Under the pieces are notes generated by a model, which was given only the letters and a program-made list of their open reading frames with translations, was not told the origin of the DNA and did no database searches. A stretch of 14,658 nucleotides of DNA from an uncultured Candidatus Saccharibacteria bacterium (GTDB lineage Bacteria > Patescibacteriota > Saccharimonadia > Saccharimonadales > Saccharimonadaceae): assembly GCA_937935245.1 (NCBI GenBank), contig CALGXX010000015.1, positions 1 through 14,658 of the forward strand. The letters are read 5' to 3'. The position numbers and the translations under genes are program-made. Each line of letters opens with the position of its first letter. The first letter of the stretch is position 1. Below are positions 13,273 to 14,658 of this stretch, piece after piece.

Positions 13273-14151
13273 TTATTTATTAGCTTTTTCTTCCAAAACT
13301 TTCTTAAAGTTTTCGCTAGCTTCTTTCCATTTATTTAATGTATCTGCCTTAATATCTATCTTCGGTGAGGCTGGAGCCTTTGGTCTTGATGCTCCCGATG
13401 ATGCGTTCTTAATGTATTCTGAAAGTTCTACGTAATATTGCTTTATTTCTGAGTAGTATTTCTTCAGATCTTCGCCATATTTAGCGACTAGCTTGTTGTT
13501 AGATTTCGACATCTTATCCAAAGAATCCATACAGTCTTTCATATTAGAGTCAAAATATTTCTCAACACTTTCTTTGGATTCCCGAATATGCTTACTTACT
13601 TCAGTTAGCCTACACTTCTCGTAAAAATTATTTTCAGTAAAAGCTCCTATGAACTCAACATATTCTTTTGCGCCGTTATTCCAACTGTCCAAATATTTAT
13701 CATACGCCGCTTTCACGTCTTTATCGCGAAGCGCTTTATGTGAGCCCATTTTTTTATTAAGATCGTCAATTTTTCCAATAGTCTCGTCTATTTCAGCTTT
13801 CCTATTTTTAGTACCAGTGCTACTTTTACTGATAAAGGCGTTATTTATATCAAAGCCAGTAAACTGTGAAAGCAGGTCTTTATAATCCGCCTTGCTTGGA
13901 CCACTTAGCAGTAAGACAGCCAGGACTACACCAAGGATAATTACGACTAGTCCAATTATTCCGCCGATGATTCCCCACATGGCACCTTTGCTCATTTTCT
14001 TTTTTGGTGGCATTTGGTATGGAGTTCCCATGACTGGTTGTTGTGGGAATTGTTGTTGTGGCTGAGTCTGCTGAGCCTGAGACTGCTGTGGAGCCTGCTG
14101 GAATTGCGGCTGAGGCGGTGTTTGGGATTTGTTGTTGTTACTATTGTCCAT
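13273..14151 (-). CDS. Membrane paralog B: Gln/Pro-rich tail, one TM helix, helical ectodomain
   Basis: 292 aa; AGGAGG lies 8 nt before the ATG at 14151. The layout is the same as in its downstream neighbour: a Gln/Pro-rich tail at about 10-40, KKK at 50-52, one TM helix at about 57-82, then GPSKADYK and an outside-facing helical, Lys/Glu/Ser-rich region. It differs in having two cysteines about 27 residues apart in the ectodomain (in EKCRL and MKDCMD), which could form a disulfide, and a Pro/Ala-rich hinge (SRPKAPASPK) near the C-terminus. Ectodomain similarity to paralog A is weak but detectable around DKDVKAAYDKYL. The family is unknown to me; a cell-surface structural or contact role is inferred only from topology and organism. 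Confidence 0.85.
   Translation of the reverse strand: MDNSNNNKSQTPPQPQFQQAPQQSQAQQTQPQQQFPQQPVMGTPYQMPPKKKMSKGAMWGIIGGIIGLVVIILGVVLAVLLLSGPSKADYKDLLSQFTGFDINNAFISKSSTGTKNRKAEIDETIGKIDDLNKKMGSHKALRDKDVKAAYDKYLDSWNNGAKEYVEFIGAFTENNFYEKCRLTEVSKHIRESKESVEKYFDSNMKDCMDSLDKMSKSNNKLVAKYGEDLKKYYSEIKQYYVELSEYIKNASSGASRPKAPASPKIDIKADTLNKWKEASENFKKVLEEKANK
13878..14124 (-). repeat. Copy 2 of the 247-bp coding repeat (N-terminal cassette)
   Basis: Codes for residues 10-92 of paralog B and matches 12886-13132 in 246 of 247 positions, including all synonymous sites. Outside it the two genes diverge, including their 5' leaders and the first nine or ten codons, apart from a few shared residues. Confidence 0.95.
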
Positions 14152-14181
14152 AAATTTTCCTCCTAAAATTACGCTTTCGCT

Positions 14182-14211
14182 ATTATATATTTATAAACCA
14201 ATCATCGTCAA
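14182..14211 (-). promoter_or_regulatory. Promoter of membrane paralog B, starting inside pnp
   Basis: TTGACG (14211-14206), an 18-bp spacer and TATAAT (14187-14182) on the minus strand. The -35 lies within the last codons of pnp. The spacing equals that of the paralog A promoter. No terminator separates pnp from this gene, so read-through from pnp is also possible. Confidence 0.6.
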
Positions 14212-14658
14212 ATTAATCTTACCGCGCTCGTCAATTCCAGTAATTTTCACGCGAACAGTTTGCCCTTCTTTCACGACATCAGTCACTTTTTCAACTCGAT
14301 GTTCTGCCAATTTTGAAATATGGACCATTCCGTCAACACCAGGAAGTATATTCACAAACGCGCCAAAATCTTTAATGCCGACAACTTTACCTTCGTAAAT
14401 CTTGCCAACTTCTGGCTCCTCAACCAGACCCTTAATCCAGTTCATAGCCTTTTCAATCGACGCGCTGTCTGGGCTAGCCACAGTAATCAAACCATCTTCC
14501 TTAATATCAATTTCAGCACCAGTTTCTGAAGTAATCTTATTGATCGTCTCGCCGCCCTTACCAATAATCACGCCAATCTTATCTGGGTCAATCTTAATCT
14601 TCTCAATTCGTGGCGCATACGGACTGAGCGACTCACGAGGCTCCGGAAGAACGCTGAG
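14191..14658 (-). CDS. pnp: Polyribonucleotide nucleotidyltransferase, C-terminal part (KH and S1)
   Basis: The frame is open to the right edge, so the 5' part is missing; 155 codons plus a stop are visible. PNPase degrades RNA 3'-5' using phosphate, as a trimer. The segment begins LSVLPEPRESLSPYAPRIEK, typical of the junction into the KH domain. The KH core IKIDPDKIGVIIGKGGETI with its GKGG loop follows, then an S1 RNA-binding domain from GKIYEGKVVGIKDFGAFVNI to GKINLTM. The protein ends three residues after the S1 core (IGL), so it lacks the acidic tail seen in many PNPases. A GTG within the frame at 14571 is internal to KH and is not the start. Confidence 0.96.
   Translation of the reverse strand, partial: LSVLPEPRESLSPYAPRIEKIKIDPDKIGVIIGKGGETINKITSETGAEIDIKEDGLITVASPDSASIEKAMNWIKGLVEEPEVGKIYEGKVVGIKDFGAFVNILPGVDGMVHISKLAEHRVEKVTDVVKEGQTVRVKITGIDERGKINLTMIGL

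Noticed and set aside
788..14658. Reassignment of TGA to glycine as in Gracilibacteria
   Set aside because: Conserved genes are full length without in-frame TGA, and conserved glycines use GGN codons; only the lack of TGA stops is notable.
1..14658. tRNA, rRNA, CRISPR or insertion sequence
   Set aside because: No cloverleaf-like or regularly spaced repeat pattern, no transposase motifs and no terminal inverted repeats were seen; the only long repeat is the coding cassette of the two paralogs.

Overview
The window most likely comes from a Candidatus Saccharibacteria (TM7) or closely related Patescibacteria/CPR genome. This is inferred, not proven. The grounds are very tight packing of small housekeeping operons, a moderately AT-rich composition, an EF-P with an arginine loop tip, an rpsF-ssb-rpsR operon with no bL9 gene behind it, an RNase J with long disordered tails, and membrane-anchored surface proteins typical of such ultrasmall epibionts. 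No mobile element, CRISPR array, tRNA or rRNA was seen. No stretch above about 150 bases lacks a gene.

Layout: (1) 1-743, minus: a secreted or anchored surface protein, cut by the left edge. (2) 788-1867, plus: ychF, the only plus-strand gene, diverging from the surface gene across a 44-bp region with back-to-back extended -10 boxes and overlapping convergently with tlyA. (3) 1857-4245, minus: a translation/replication cluster read rpsF-ssb-rpsR-(hairpin)-efp-tlyA, with a well-formed promoter and a structured leader before rpsF. (4) 4376-6589, minus: ftsK, the chromosome segregation translocase. (5) 6696-8855, minus: RNase J with its own consensus promoter and a 5' leader hairpin. (6) 8998-11509, minus: a two-gene operon of an Rrf2-type repressor and a YhgE/Pip membrane protein, with overlapping reading frames. 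(7) 11594-12175, minus: a family-4-like uracil-DNA glycosylase that has lost three of the four Fe-S cysteines. (8) 12236-14151, minus: two tandem single-pass membrane proteins sharing a nearly identical 247-bp Gln/Pro-rich plus transmembrane cassette but with strongly diverged ectodomains. (9) 14191-14658, minus: the 3' end of pnp (KH and S1 domains).

The housekeeping genes cover ribosome assembly and function (S6, S18, EF-P, TlyA, YchF), ssDNA binding, chromosome segregation, uracil repair and RNA turnover (RNase J, PNPase). The accessory content is the surface gene at the left edge, the Rrf2-YhgE pair and the tandem paralogs. The most notable signals are the homogenised N-terminal cassette of the paralogs, the cysteine-poor UDG, the arginine-tip EF-P, and several SD-less starts lying 6-10 nt behind a TGnTATAAT-like box, suggesting leaderless mRNAs. 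Several upstream starts were moved to internal ATGs with Shine-Dalgarno sequences (rpsF, RNase J, yhgE, rrf2, paralog A). All 14 visible stop codons are TAA or TAG; none is TGA.
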